A DNA stretch of 64,000 nucleotides from Erpetoichthys calabaricus (Eukaryota > Chordata > Cladistia > Polypteriformes > Polypteridae): NCBI RefSeq assembly GCF_900747795.2, contig NC_041404.2:80326950-80390949 (forward strand). Direction: 5' to 3'. Positions 19,015-34,000 of this stretch are shown piece by piece (position 1 is the first letter of the stretch; every line of letters begins with the position of its first letter). A program made the position numbers and the translations under genes. The notes under the pieces are model-generated. The model saw nothing but the letters and a program-made list of their open reading frames with translations, did no database searches and was not told the DNA's origin.

Positions 19015-22000
19015 CTGGAGAGAAAAGCAGAAAACATTAACTTGTCTCAAAGTATAATCCAATGTTGTAAATGGTATACAGTAATTCATGCTAATGTGAA
19101 TGTTGATCAATGTTTCACATAGCAAACTGTCCTATCTGGTACTTTTCATTCAAACTGAGCTCCTTCTCACTGTATAGGTCTTTTTCTAAAATGTCTGTGC
19201 ATCATTCATTCTCTACTACCTTTCTTCAGTGGAATCACCAGTTTTAACATTGAAATCTAAATTGAACAAACTGAATGATTTCAATGTTGCTTTTAGATAT
19301 TCCTGTGTACACTAACATTTTTGTCACTATTCAGGTATTTGCAATTATCTTAAACTTCAGATCTTGATCTGAAACCATGTTTGTGCTATTGACTGTATCA
19401 TTCATAATCATGCCATATCTGACTGGCAGTATAGCTTGATTACCAAAAGTATGTTGTCACACATGTGTGCATGGGAGACAGCTAAAGGGCCTGAATAAGG
19501 GTAATTCCATGATAGATGAAGGGGTGGCGGAGTGCACTGACTCTTTCTCTCTTTCCACTGCAGACCGATTACGGGTAATTCTGCCTGGGTCCAATGACCT
19601 CACTTCCGGTTCCAGTTCCGATTACATCACTGCCAGTTTCCAGCCCTGATGACCTCACTTCCTCTGCTCGCCCTTAAAACCGCCATCTTTTCCTCCTCAA
19701 GTCAGTTCTGTTTTGGACTCGTATCTGTACACAATGTACTCCCAATTTAACTCTTTCACAGCCAGAACAAATTATACAGGTGGCTGCCCCAAAACTTTTT
19801 TCGACTCTATTGTCTCATCTTTGACAATGTACATCTTCAAATTTTACAGTTGGTCATGTTACATTTCCCCTTGTATTTGTTGGAGTAATAATATCTTACT
19901 TAATTACATTGTAATATAAATGCTCCATGAATGGTGCTATATACCAGCTGATACATTTACATGGCAAGGTCTCAACACCTGAATTGGAATTGGCAAAGAA
20001 ATCTGATCCGATGTCTGTGCTGTTAACATTACATAATGGAGATGTCAACTGAGCATTTACATACATACCCAGCTTGCATGAAATGTTTCCTGTGCACATG
20101 TGTCGGACCATAGGCTGCATATTTTTTTTCTACTGAAGCTCTTCAGTTTTCTAGTTTTCACTGAGTCAGCATTACACATGCCTCTGCATTTTCTATTATG
20201 ATTTATTTCCCTTCCATTCAGAAAAGAATACGGATACACAACAGTAGTCAAGAGTAGTGGGCCTGTATCATTAACTGTTTTTGATTTGGACAGCCAGAGA
20301 ACTTTTCAATGATTTAAGTAAAACTTTAATATCTGTGCAATGTGAGTAAAAGCTTGCCATGAAACACGTCTAGCATTCTCACTTACAGTTCAAGACACAA
20401 AAACTTAATTGACAGGGCCAGTGGGTTAAAGTAAGTGCACTGGAAAGGCAGTAGTGAGCCAAAGAAATTCTCCATTATTTAAGAGTATTGCAAAGATACT
20501 ACTTGGTGTGACATAGTAATTCTTTATGCGAAGCAGCAGAGTTAATAAATAATAATATTACATTTGATTTATATAGCAGCTTTCTAAAGCTCACAGTGTC
20601 TGTCAGACCACTCAGGCTTTTACACAGGTTGCAAGGTGAGGGGTGAACTAATGTTTAGATACATTTCAATGCAGTATCATATTACAGTTTTGGGCATCAA
20701 GTTCAGTCATAACAAAGAGACAAGGTAACAAGATGGTTGCAGTATCAGAGGATCCCAATGCCACAGTGCAATGACAGGAACACTGTGCTGTGCTGACACA
20801 TAAAACTGAGGTCCTGACTCTCTTTGGTCATAAAAGTTCCCTGGGCATCTTTTGAAGAGTAGGGTGTTTCTAGATATTCTGGATAGATTGCCCACCATGG
20901 CCTGGTAATTCTAGCCACCTAATCAACTCTTGTCCCATACTGGCTAACTATCTCGCTCACCCTTTCTGCCACCTAACATCTAATGTATGGTGAGCATACT
21001 GGTGCAAGAGTGGCTGCTATCACATCATTCACATGGATGTGACACATTGGCAGTGACTGAAGTAGTTCTCCATTGTGTATGTAAAGTGCTTTTATAAAGT
21101 TAGAAAAGTGTTAAATAAATGTAATTAATTATTATTAGTAAAGTAATAGTAACCTGTTAAAAGTCTTTAACATTACAGAATTAATAAAACCTGTTGTTTT
21201 ACAACAGAGAAGCATAACAGTGCTCATGAACTAAGAAAGAATGGGAAATTAGGTCTAAAAGAAAGGAAAACAATAACAAGCATCTTTCAAGATGCATGAG
21301 AACTATTTCAGATTTCTCTGTGTTCTACATTAACTGAGTCCAGTATCCTTTACTTACAGGTACCTCATTAATAACAGTGATTTACCTTGTCCACTGCTAT
21401 GCTAGTATCCTGCATATTACGGTCTGCAGAGATGACGTGTTTCCCAAGTGATGCTCCAAAACCACCTGCAGCATTATCAGAAGCACTTCTTCTCTCCTGG
21501 CCTCTGGAGAGGAAATAAAAGTTTCAGTCAGTACAGTAGACCTCTATGAAAATCTAATTTTCACTTGTTTAAAAAAATAACATAATGAAAATGGCCCCAG
21601 TTCCTCATTTTCCCTCCACAACCGTTACACTTGACAATAAATATATTGTGCATGACAGCAGCTCAGCATCATACTTGTCTGAGATGTCTACTTGACTTCG
21701 TGGTAGCAGGAACTTTCCTTGTATAGGATGGGTTACAGGAATAAGCAGTCGATTACTCTCTATAAATGGCGAAGTCAGCTTCCTGGAGGGGCTACTACCA
21801 CTACGGTTTCGGGGAAGAGAGGCACTATCTGAGTTGACTCGCATTCTAAGGAAAGAGACATAGAAAAAAGTAATGATGAATTTGATCAGAGCTCTCTAAA
21901 AATTAAAAAACAGTTGCAGATTTTCTCCCCACAGAGATCTGCAATCAACTGCAACTGAATATGTACAGGTTCTGATCAGCAAAAAAAAAATCCTCAACAA

Positions 22001-25000
22001 CAACTCATTAACCTCCTCATTCACAAGGATACCTTGTGTTTCCAATTCCAGCAGTGCTGATCTCTCCATAATTCAACACAACGCAAACATCTACTCCTAC
22101 ATGCATCACGTGTAAGCATTTTTTAGTCATTGTTTAATTAGTTAAACTAAATACATTATGAGAATATCTAACTAATCTTTTCTTTTTTTTTATCATCCTG
22201 CGGCCAATGCAGCCTTTAGATACTGTATGTTTACCTGCCCCCTGTTTCTGTCCCCACTTCCTCTGGAAGATTCCCAATGCTGGCCGCTTTACTCTCTTCT
22301 TTCTTGTTCTGCAGCTCTATCTTTTTTGCTATACTGTATAAATTGTAGAAGGAAAGTGATTAATCATGATGCACAAAAGACTGAAAACACTGAATTTAAG
22401 AGTCACTTCGGTCAATGCTTCTATAAGGCACTGCAAGACATACCATATTCAAAGAGTACATTTATAATATTTATTTTCCATTGTACTTATAGAAAAGCAT
22501 GCAAATGTGAATATATCAGAATATCAAATTGTCCAAGTCAGGATGGAGGCCAATCAGAAAATACATCAGCTAAAAGAAACTAATAAACGTGATAAAATAT
22601 CAAGCCAGGGACCATAGTAAAACAATACAGTAGGCAAAAAGAAGATAAATTTACAGCCTTTGTGACATGTTAGAGGAGCTTGCCATGAAAGAACAGGACA
22701 GGATAAAGTCCTTCAGGCATTCACAGGTTTGTACAACTGAAAGACTGAAATTTATGAAAGAAGAAATCAGGTCAATTATTGCTAACAAGATGGCTCTTCA
22801 TAAATCTTGTCTATCTATCACAAAAGTCATTTTTGTATAAACAACTCATAACATTCCACAAAAAAATATGGTAAATTCAACATATGCAGTGAGCAAACCA
22901 CTGGTACATTCAGGGAGTGAAAAGTGCCAAACAGGCAGTCCTTAAGACAGACATGGACCGGTCAGTGGAGAAACCGTCTTGAAATTATTGTGAATAAAAG
23001 ATTGCAAATAAAGACCTCTAACATTGTTTTTTGTAGTTCAAGCCACAAAGGTACATTTACAGGAACATCAAGTTGAAGGAAATATAATCAGGCCTAGCAG
23101 TGAGCCATATTAATTCTCCATGGTTTAGTCACACTGCAAATATACTGCTTGGTGTGACATTGCAATTCCATTTGCAAAGCAGCAGAGGGAATTGTCAGAC
23201 TGCTCAGGCTTTTAAATTGGTTGAAGGCTGAGGAGCACAGTAATGTTTAGATACATTTCAATGCAGTGTTATATGGTCATTTTGGACATCAAGTGAATCA
23301 TAAAAAGGAGGCAAGATAACATGGTGGTTTTCATTATCAAAAGATGGATGCATGTGTGACCAGATACTAGAAAGGTTAAGAAATTACGTATTTTTAAGAT
23401 GTTTTAAAATTAGAAAATGGACTGCTTTCCTATCATCTAAAAGGGGCAAGAAGAAATATGTAGTTAAGGCCATTAGAACATCAGCAGGAACAGCATGATG
23501 AAACAGTGGCTTTCTGGGTTCAAGTCTAATACCCAGTTACTGTCTGAGGATATGGCATGTTCTTCCATTGTCTGTGCGCATATTTCACCAGGCATTTCTT
23601 CTTACGACCCTGAATTGGATAAGTGAACTAAAATATAGAAGGATCATCCAGTGTAGAAATAGAAGTTTATTTTGTTCTTTAAAATTATACTTTCATTGTC
23701 CTGCCATGACAGGCTTTAGCTCCACAAAACCCTGTAATGGACTAAGCAAGTGTATTGTAATATTTTGTTGCCCATTCCCCCAAGAGTAGAATAAAGACTT
23801 TATATTTGTACATAGTGCTTTGAAACCATTTTTTTCTAGGCCTATGTGTCTTGCAAAAGTGGCCCCTTCACATTAAGTTATTTTAATGGGAAAATATGCC
23901 CAGTTTTGAATAATTTTTGCCCAGTTTTAGAGAGTTTTGAATAATTAATGACCCTAAATGATAAAGGTCATTTTAAAAACAGTTTCAAAATTAAACTGGC
24001 AAAGATTCAGAATTGGTCTAAAACAGGGCTTTATAAACTTTTGTTCATGGATTTTGTTTATTTCCTAAGTTTAAGATAATATAGCGGTAATGACCTACAG
24101 ATGCTGTAGCTGATGGGTACCATTACATATTATAGTGTACTGTGCTTGCTTTACATGTTTACATCAATATTCATCTTCCTATATTATGTGGACTGAAGCT
24201 CACCAAAATTAAACAGTCCAAAATGCAAGTAAAGCAAATAAAGTCTTCCGGCAAGAAGCTGTTTAAACATAATAATTCATTTAATTAATACATTTACATA
24301 GCGCTTTTCTGACAATTCAAAGCACTTGAATATAGTAGCTCTTTTTTGTTTAATTTTGCCTTGTTCATAAAGGCAACTAACGCATCTGAAAAACCAACTT
24401 CTCCGGAAACTGCTGCACTGCCTTGTAGCTTAGTCCTTCTGTTCTTGTCTTAATGTGAACCTGAAGGCTCTGGAAAATTTAACTCTATTAAAAGGTATGA
24501 TTGGAAATAAGACACAAGTATTTTCTTGACTTCTGTGCTCCCCATGGTAAATAAATAAAGCCTTTATGAGACACAAAAATGTATTGTGTCTGCATCTTTT
24601 TGATTAAACTCAGGAATGGACTCAAACGGCTAGACTTTTTGACAGAACACCCTGACTGCTCAGAAGAAATAGGCCACAATTGTAGGGCCATTGCCCCTTT
24701 AAGTGTGAGATATGTACTGAACCTTTTCAGCTTTTCCCCTTTGATTATACATTTTGAGGTTGCACACAAAGGAACAATAAAATCTGATTTGTAGTCTTTT
24801 TGCACCAGAACCCACCTTAGCAATAAAATATATATTTAATAACCACATGTGCAAAAGAATTGAACCTTTTTAATTATCAGTATAGCTCCCACATAAACTG
24901 TGAATATGACTAAATTGTAAAGTAAATTAAGAAGAAAAATGGGTGTGTGTTTGCTTTTAATAATAATAATACATTTTATTTATATAGCGCCTTTCCCGTG

Positions 25001-28000
25001 CTCAAGGCACTTACAGAATATAATAAAGAACGGCAGCGTATACAGTATATAGCATTGTACAAACCAGATAAATAAATAAAGAAGATTAAGACAGTGAATT
25101 CTGAAAAAAACAGACAACATAATTGATGGTCTAGCACACACACACAGGTTACATTAGCATCTTGACAGAGAGGTAAACTGAGAGAAGGGAAATAAAGTCA
25201 AGTAGAGCTAAAAGCCTTCCTGAACAGATGAGTTTTGAGTTGTTTTTTAAAACAATTCATGGAGTCAGTTGACCTGATTAATTTCAGTAGGTCATTCCAG
25301 AGTCTGGGCGCTATACAGCTGAAGGCCCTGTCACCCATGGAGTGTAGATTAGTGTGGGGTACAACAAGATTGCCAGAATCAGAAGACCTTAGTGGGTGGG
25401 CAGGCACATAGTGATGGGGAAGGTCACTGATGTAGTTTGGCGTGAGATTATTTAAGGCTTTGTAGGATAGTAGGATTTTATATTCGATTCTGTAAGACAC
25501 AGGGAGCCAGTGAAGACGGAGCAGGATGGGTGTGATGTGCTCGCTGCTGCTGGTTTGAGTAAGGACTCTTGCAGCTGAGTTGTTGAATAAGCTGGAGCTG
25601 TGATATAAGATTAGAAGGGGCACCTGCCACTAGGGAATTACAATAATCGATGCGGGATGTGATAAAAACATTGACAAGTTTCTCAGCATTAGGGAAGGAG
25701 AGGAAGGAGCGAACATGGGATATGTTATGGAGGTGAAAGTAAGAAAGTTTCTTAATGTGATTTATGTGGGTGGAATAAGAGAGGAATCAAAATGACACCA
25801 AGGTTTTTTACAGTAGAGGCAGGTCTGATGAGTTCACCGCCAAGACAGACTGGGAAGGAGCTCATTTTATTAAGTTGCATTTTAGTCCCAATTTGCAGGA
25901 GTTCAGTTTTATTGTAATTTAATTTTAAAGAGTTCTGCTCCATCCAGGTTTTAATTTCACTAAGGCAGGTTGTGAGCTGAGAAAGCTCTGATGAAGTTCC
26001 ACTTTTAACATTGAAGTAGAGCTGAGTATCATCTGCATAAAAATGATAACCCAGTCCATAGCTACGGATAATATGGCCAAGGGGAAGCATGTAAATACAG
26101 AAAAGCAGAAGACTGAGGACGGAGCCTTGAGGGACTCCTTGTGTGACCGGCGCTGAGCTGGATCTACTGTTGCCAAGACTAACAAACTCTTGCCTATCAG
26201 TCAGATAGGACTTGAACCACTGGAGGGCAGTGCCACAGATACCCAGCATGTTCTCCATTCTGGACAGTAGGATGTCATGTCTGACAGTGTCAAATGCTGC
26301 ACTGAGGTCTAACAGAATTAATATGCTGGTTTGTCCAGAGTCTGCTGCCATAAGGAAATCATTGGCTACCCATAACAGAGCAGTTTCACAGCTGTGCCGC
26401 GCCCTGAAATCAGACTGAAAGGGTTCCATCAAATTATTAGAGGTTAGGTAATTGGTGAGTTGGGAAGCTACAACACGCTCAAGAAGTTTTGACAGGAAAG
26501 GTAAGTGGGAAATGGCCGGAAATTGTTAAGATTGTCAGCATCAAGACAAGACTTTATTAACATTGGGGTTACAGAAGCAATTTTAAAAGTGAGTGGCACA
26601 GAGCCAGTGTCAAGGGATGAGTTTATTATTGTTGTAACAGTCGGTATTATGGCATGAAGGCAGGATTTAAGTAGTGTGGTGGGGATGGGGTCCAGTACAC
26701 AAGTAGTCAGCCTCATCTTACAAAGCAGGTTATTAACAAACGCAGATGTGACTGGTGAGAACTTAGAGAAGGAGCTGGATGGAGTGGGAAAACAGGGAGA
26801 AATATAAACAGATAATGTATTTATGTTAGTTGAATTATTTAGATCGTTAATTTTGTTACGGAAAAAGTGGAGGAATTCCTCACAGACTTCAGTAGAAGAG
26901 GTAGTTGGGCCAGATGCGGGTTCGAGTAGTTTATTAACTACAGAGAACAAAACCCTTGGGTTATCATGGCCACTTTCTATTATTCTGCTGTAATGGGTGT
27001 TCTTGGCAGAAGTTAATGCTTCTCTGTAAGCTCTTTGGTGGTCAGAGAAAGCCTGGATGTGCACTGTGAGGCCAGTCTTACGTGACATTCTCTCAAGGTG
27101 TCGGCCAGCTGCTTTCATAGATCGCAATTCTGAGTTATACCGAGGAGCTGAACGTTTAAAGAAAACCTCCTTATGTTTTAAAGGAGCTGTTTTATCTAAT
27201 GCTGAATGAAGGGCTGAGTTATAGTGGTCAACAAGACTATCGACAGTTGATGGAATAGGTGAAGATAGTAAAAGATCAGAAATGAATCCAGAAAGGATAG
27301 AGGGACAGATATTTTTAAGGTTTCTGTAAGAAATTTGTCGTTTACAGGTAAGAGGAAGGAAAGGCAGTGAAACAGTGAAAAATACTGCTTTATGGTCAGA
27401 GAGTCCCAAATCAGTGCTGTAAATGTTGGCAACAGATAGTCCAGAAGTGCAGATCAGATCCAATATATGACCGCCAGAGTGGGTTGGAAAATCAACATGT
27501 TGTGTCAAGTCAAAGCAGTCCAGTAAGGATAGGAATTAATTTCTCAGTTTAGATGTGGGGATGTCAATATGGATGTTGAAATCACCAAGAAGGATAATTC
27601 TCTGAGAGTAAGAGCTTAGGTGGGACAAAAGTTCAATCAGATCGGATAAGAAGGATGCATTGTATTTTGGGGGACAATAAAGAACAATGAGTGAGACAGG
27701 ACCTGATTTCATTATTAGTTTAAGAGTCAGGCACTCAAAAGACAATGGAAGGTCAATTGGGATTTGTTTAATGTTGAAGTCTGCTCTGACAATAACTGCA
27801 AGCCCACCACCTTGTCTTGAGCTGCGAGGCTCTGTGTGGAAAGTGAAACCAATTGGTGTCGCCTCTGTGAGAGATGCAAATTCGTTTGGATTTTGCCAAG
27901 TCTCCGTTAAACACAGAATATCAAGTTTGGTGTCAGTGATGAGTTCTGACAGCACCAATGCTTTGCCATTAAGAGACCTCGAGTGCAATATTAGTTAATG

Positions 28001-31000
28001 AGGCTTCTTTTTGCACAGAGCCGCGATCAGGGTTTATTTCCACATAATGTAAATTTGGCACATTGACACTTCTATTTCCAGGGTCATGAGAAGGACGGCG
28101 TATTCCTGAGCAAATGCTGCTGGTGCCCGGCGATATATCTTTTATACAGAAAAAACTTAGAATAGAGGAATGAAACACATGGATATTTCTGTCCAGATTC
28201 AAAAACCACAAAATTCACCTATGGCTTTAGTCAAAAGGGATATTAACATCTGTCAGATTTAAGAAAACATATATAAAGAATGCTACAGACTTGCCTTAGT
28301 AAATGAGTGCAACCACATTTCATATGGGTGTAAATTGACAGCATATGAGATGATCTTACATTTGATGCAATATTATTCATACCAAAATCTTTTTATTACA
28401 ACTTGATTCTAATCAATTAAAATGAAGGCACGCTATATTTAAACTGCACCAGAGTTAATAAAAAGAATATACATTTACGCTATATCATGGAGAAATATTA
28501 AACAGAAAGTAAATACATTTTTCCGTCCACACTGTAAATGCAAAAATAGAGGAAGATGCTCAGTTAATCAAAGTTAATCAAATCAGAGTTCATTTTAAAT
28601 AAGAAAGTATTTAAGTGGTCATTTGAAATGAAAACACAATAGCCACAAGAGAAAGCAGAATCAGAAAACCTTTTCTTTAGATAATCAGTTTTTGCTAAGA
28701 CTCATAGTACTGACTTGTTTAGTCAGACTGCATCCACTCATTTTCTGGACCCAATTAGTCCATTATAGGTTTTTGTGAAGCTGAAGCCTGTCCTGCCAGG
28801 ATTAAGAACAAAGAAATACCTAAATGTAAACATTGTGTAATTCCAGTTCTTTAGTACTAAATATTCATCAGAAATTACTGCAGTTTATTCGGAATATTCT
28901 TCTTGTTCAATACCATAAAATCCCATATAATATATAAGGGGGACCAGCAAACTCTCTCTTATGTAGCAGTATAGATGCATAGTGTCTTATCTTCTATAAA
29001 AATAAATTGTGTATATTATAATTATTACACACCTCACTCTCTTGTGAAATACTGTGGAAAATTAATTGTATACTCACGCTTCTGGCACACTGATGTACTT
29101 ATGAGGAATAAGACCCTTGCACCCTCCCAGTTCCCCACGCCACCAGTCATCTGAAGCCTTGCTGTGGAGAATTAGAACATCTCCTTTCTTAAAGGTGAGT
29201 TCCTGAGGGGAACGGCCTGTATAATCAAACTGGGCTACCACTTCAGGATTGTCCATTTCTGCCAGTTTCATAAAAGAAAATCCAGAGTTAATAAAGCAAG
29301 CATATCCAAGACATATTTCCTTTATAATCATACTCTAGGTTATATCATTTTTCCAAACCAGAATCATAGGAATGCTTTGCAAGATATTCATAATATCCAA
29401 TGCACTCTAGCCAGCTGAATATATCTATTACCATCCTCGCTAGCATGGGGTTCAGCAAAGCCCTCCATCTCTGCATCAGCTTCTTCAGCGATTGGTTCTG
29501 GCAAAATACTATCACTGCAGGTGAAAGAGAAGAAAAATCCATTTGCTGAGGTTGAAAATAAAAAAATACACTGAAATCTGCATTAGAAGTCCCTTTGAAA
29601 AAGCTGTGATACAGCAACAGGAAACCAAATTACCAGTGCCTTCAGATTAGACAGTAGAGTACACTAAATATCAGAAACACTCAATGTAGGTACTGCTATT
29701 AGAACAATGTAAAAATGCATTTCACAGTTAGGTGTCTGTCTAATCATATCATCTCACTTTAATCAGATATTTATACACAAGAAGATATTGAAGATCAAGA
29801 AAAGTGATGTGGGCAACTTTGTTCATAATTCTTCCAGGATACTATCTCACAGAACAATTAAATGCCTTTAAATCAAGAATGTAAGATTGTCATCCATATC
29901 TTAAGTGATACCAGAACTTACGTTTATGTTGTTCATGATTTTTTTTTAAGTTTAATTCAGTGACTCCGTTTCAAATTGCAATTTTATACCTCTCTAATAT
30001 GTACAGTGTTATACTGAAAATATATCCTTTAGTCAAATGCGTATGCATATCTGGTCATATGTGATTGAGAAAGAGGAGAAAAAAATGACACTCTTCTTAT
30101 AATGTAGCTGCAATTTTAGAATCATAATATTTTGCTGTTGTTTTATATTCAGAGAAGCAATTTAAAAGCATGAACGTAAGAAACTGGAGCATCTAAATTA
30201 AAAAAATAAACATGTTAAATTCATTCACTTTTAGACAAGTATAAGCAAAACACTAACTCATGCAATAATTTTTCTGTCCTTTCTATTCACCATGTCAATA
30301 TGAAAACAAACTTTGATACTCAAGTATTTAAACTGATAAAGAAAGAAAAACAACTTGGTGGAACAAATACACCAAATATTGAAAACATTAATCTCTATTG
30401 GTATTCTTAAGTTTTCTAACATAATTAGTCTTCTGAGATTTGTTTATATTTTATGCCTGACAATTTAGCAAATGTAATTTTACAGTGAATGAAAGATGAT
30501 TGATACACTGTATTGCCATCTAATATCAAAGTGCCCATATTCATTCACTACAAATCACCTCTGTATGCTGTTGATAACCTTACTAAAATAATAATATAAA
30601 TAATAGTATGTCCTCCTATAGCTTTAAGTCCTCTGAATTCACATCACCTGGCAATCTGTATTGCCACTGTTCAGCTACAGAGCCTAATCTCGCTGTTTCC
30701 TCCGGTTGTTCTTACACCAGTATTTCACACAGAAATAAGCACTCCAACAGTTATTATGTTCACAAATTCTATCTCCCAGAATCACAAACAAACTATTGAA
30801 CATGCCATCTGATAAATTAAGTTTCCCTATCATAAGCTACCACACTTTTCACTTACCTGTAATCCTCCTCGCCAGTCATACATTTTTCGTACACAGGACC
30901 CGCCAGCTCTTTTGCTCCCGGAAAAATCTTTTCATGGTAAATTATTATAGTTTTCACCACCTCATTCACATGTGCTTGGACAGATACGGGATCCTGCTCA

Positions 31001-34000
31001 ACTGGTACTGACACAAGTGTAGGACCAAAGCACACAGCTAGATTATATGGGTCCATCATGTTCTCATCACTGTACTGAGACAAGCTAGACAATGTAAAAA
31101 GAAGAAGAATAGATCACAATAATTATCAATTTAATGGAAGAATCTTGAAAGCAAGAACGAGCAGGAGAAAAAGGCTTCTTTTAGCTACAGTAAATAGTTA
31201 GATAAACTTGGAAATAAAACCATTTGCTATTAAAATTCTACAGTTTTAGAGGCAAAAAGCTTACTGGTTCAAGAAAGCAAACAGATATCTCATAACCACC
31301 AGCACAGTCTGTGGGAGCACTGCTACAATCTTCTGAAGATGACTAGGACGCTCCAACTTCTCAATCTCTGAGGATGAAAAGAAGCAAGACAGAGATATGT
31401 TAGAGCAAAGAATTAATTAGTCTGATAAGAACTCTACATGTTCAATCATGGAAAGAAAACTGCATCAACTGTTTTACACCTCAGAATGTTTCAATATGAA
31501 CATTATTTTATGAAATTCTTGCCTACAGCAATAATCTCTAAGGATATATCTGAAACTGTAATTGTAACATGCCAGAAGTCCAGTACTGACTCACTATGCA
31601 ATACTTTTCTTTATATGAGTGTGTAAAGCATGACATTTCTTATTAAGGGGCCTACATAAAACACTGAACAACTCGTCCTGCAAAACAATGATAAAATCAG
31701 ATAATAGTAATCAGTCCAAAACAACTGATCAAAGACACAGCCATGAAGTTGATTGGGAGAAAAAAAATCGTCTCTGTTGGATTGAGAGTGAAGAAGTGTC
31801 GGAATGACCCCTGTAAGTGACTAGTTGGCTAGTCTGGGATGGTCTCAGTCATGTTCATGATGCTTTATAGGCTTTCCTTTTCCAAAACAAGTATAGCAAA
31901 TATATGTATATCACTGATTTACATCCAGATGTTATAACAGACTGTGGTGGGTTGGCACCCTGCCCGGGGTTTGTTCCTGCCTTACGCCCTGTGTTGGCTG
32001 GGATTGGCTCCAGCAGACCCCCGTGACCCTGTGTTCGGATTCAGCGGGTTGGAAAATGGATGGATGGATGGAACTACAGACTGGGATATCCTGCAGGTGA
32101 GAACATTGAGGAGGTTGTTAACTGCACTACTGACTACATCAACTTCTGTATGGACATTGTAGTTCCAGTAAGAACTGTACGCTGCTATGCTAACAACAAG
32201 CCATGGATTACAAATGACATCAAGGGACTTTTGAACCAGAAGAAAAGGGCTTTTAAAGGTGGTGATCAGCATGAGCTCAAGCGCGTGCAGAAGGAACTTA
32301 GAGTTCAGCTCAGGGCGGCGAAGGAGCAGTACAGGAGAAAGCTGGAGCAGAAGTTGCAGAATATCAGCATGAAGGAAGTGTGGGATGAGATGAAGATCAT
32401 CACTGGCTGCAGCTTGAAGCGGGGTGCTACTATCAAGAGAGACGTGAAGAGAGCAAACCAAATGAACAACTTCTTTAACAGGTTTGACCACCCTAACCCA
32501 CTCTCACCTCGGAGTACTGCACCCTCCACACATCCTTCTGCTGATACCAGCATAGGAGAGACATCCCCACCCACAATTACAACAGCGCAGGTGAGCAGAG
32601 AGGTGAGGAGACTTCGTGCCAGCAAAGCAGCGGGTCCAGATGGAGTATCGCCACGACTGCTGAAGGCCTGTGCATTGGAGCTGGGGAGTCATCTACGGCG
32701 CATCTTCAACCTGAGCCTGGGAACAGGGGAGAGTCCCGAGGCTTTGGAAAACATCTTGCATCACCCCCGTCCAAAAGGTATCATGTCCTAGTGAGCTGAA
32801 TGACTTCCGGCCTGTTGCTCTGATATCACATGTGATGAAGACCATGGAGAAGCTGCTGCTTCACCACCTGAGGCCACAGGTTCAACACACCCTCGACCCT
32901 CTGCAGTTCGCATATCAGGAGAAGGTGGGAGCGGAGGATGCCATCATCTATATGCTACACCAATCCCTCTCCCACTTGGACAGAGGCAGTGGTGCTGTAA
33001 GAATTATGTTTCTAGATTTCTCTAGCGCCTTCAACACAATCCAACCTCTGCTCCTTAGGGACAGAGATGGGAGTAGATTCATACCTGGTGGCATGGATCG
33101 TGGATTATCTTAAAGACAGACCTCAGTATGTGCGTCTCGGGAACTGCATATCTGACATTGTGGTCAGCAACACAGGAGCGCCACAGGGGACTGTACTTTC
33201 TCCGGTCCTGTTCAGCTTATATACATCGGACTTCCAATACAACTCGGAGTCCTGCCATGTGCAAAAGTTCGCTGACAACACTGATATCGTGGGCTGCATC
33301 AGGAATGGGCAGGAGGAGGAGTATAGGGACCTAATCAAGGACTTTGTTAAATGGTGCGACTCAAACCACCTACACCTGAACACCAGCAAAACCAAGGAGC
33401 TGGTGGTGGATTTTAGGAGGCCCAGACCTCTCATGGACCCCGTGATCATCAGAGGTGACTGTGTGCAGATGGCACAGACCTATAAATACCTGGGATTGCA
33501 GCTGGATGATAAATTAGACTGGACTGCCAATACTGATGCTCTGTGTAAGAAAGGACAGAGCCGGTTATACTTCCTTAGAAGGCTGGCGTCCTTCAACATC
33601 TGTAATAAGATGCTGCAGATGTTCTATCAGACGGTTGTAGCGAGCGCCCTCTTCTACGCGGTGGTGTGCTGGGGAGGCAGCATTAAGAAGAAGGACGCCT
33701 CACACTTGGACAAACTGGTGAGGAAGGCAGGCTCTATTGTTGGCATGGAGCTGGACAGCTTGACATCTTTGGCAGAGCGACAGGCACTGAGTAGGCTCCT
33801 GTCAATCATGGAGAATCCACTGCATCCACTAAACAGTGTCATCTCCAGACAGAGGAGCAGCTTCAGCGACAGACTGCTGTCACTGTCCTGCTCCACTGAC
33901 AGACTGAGAAGATCATTCCTCCCCCAAACTATGCGACTCTTCAATTCCACCCGCGGGGGTAAATGTTAACATTATTCAAAGTTATTGTCTGTTTTTACCT

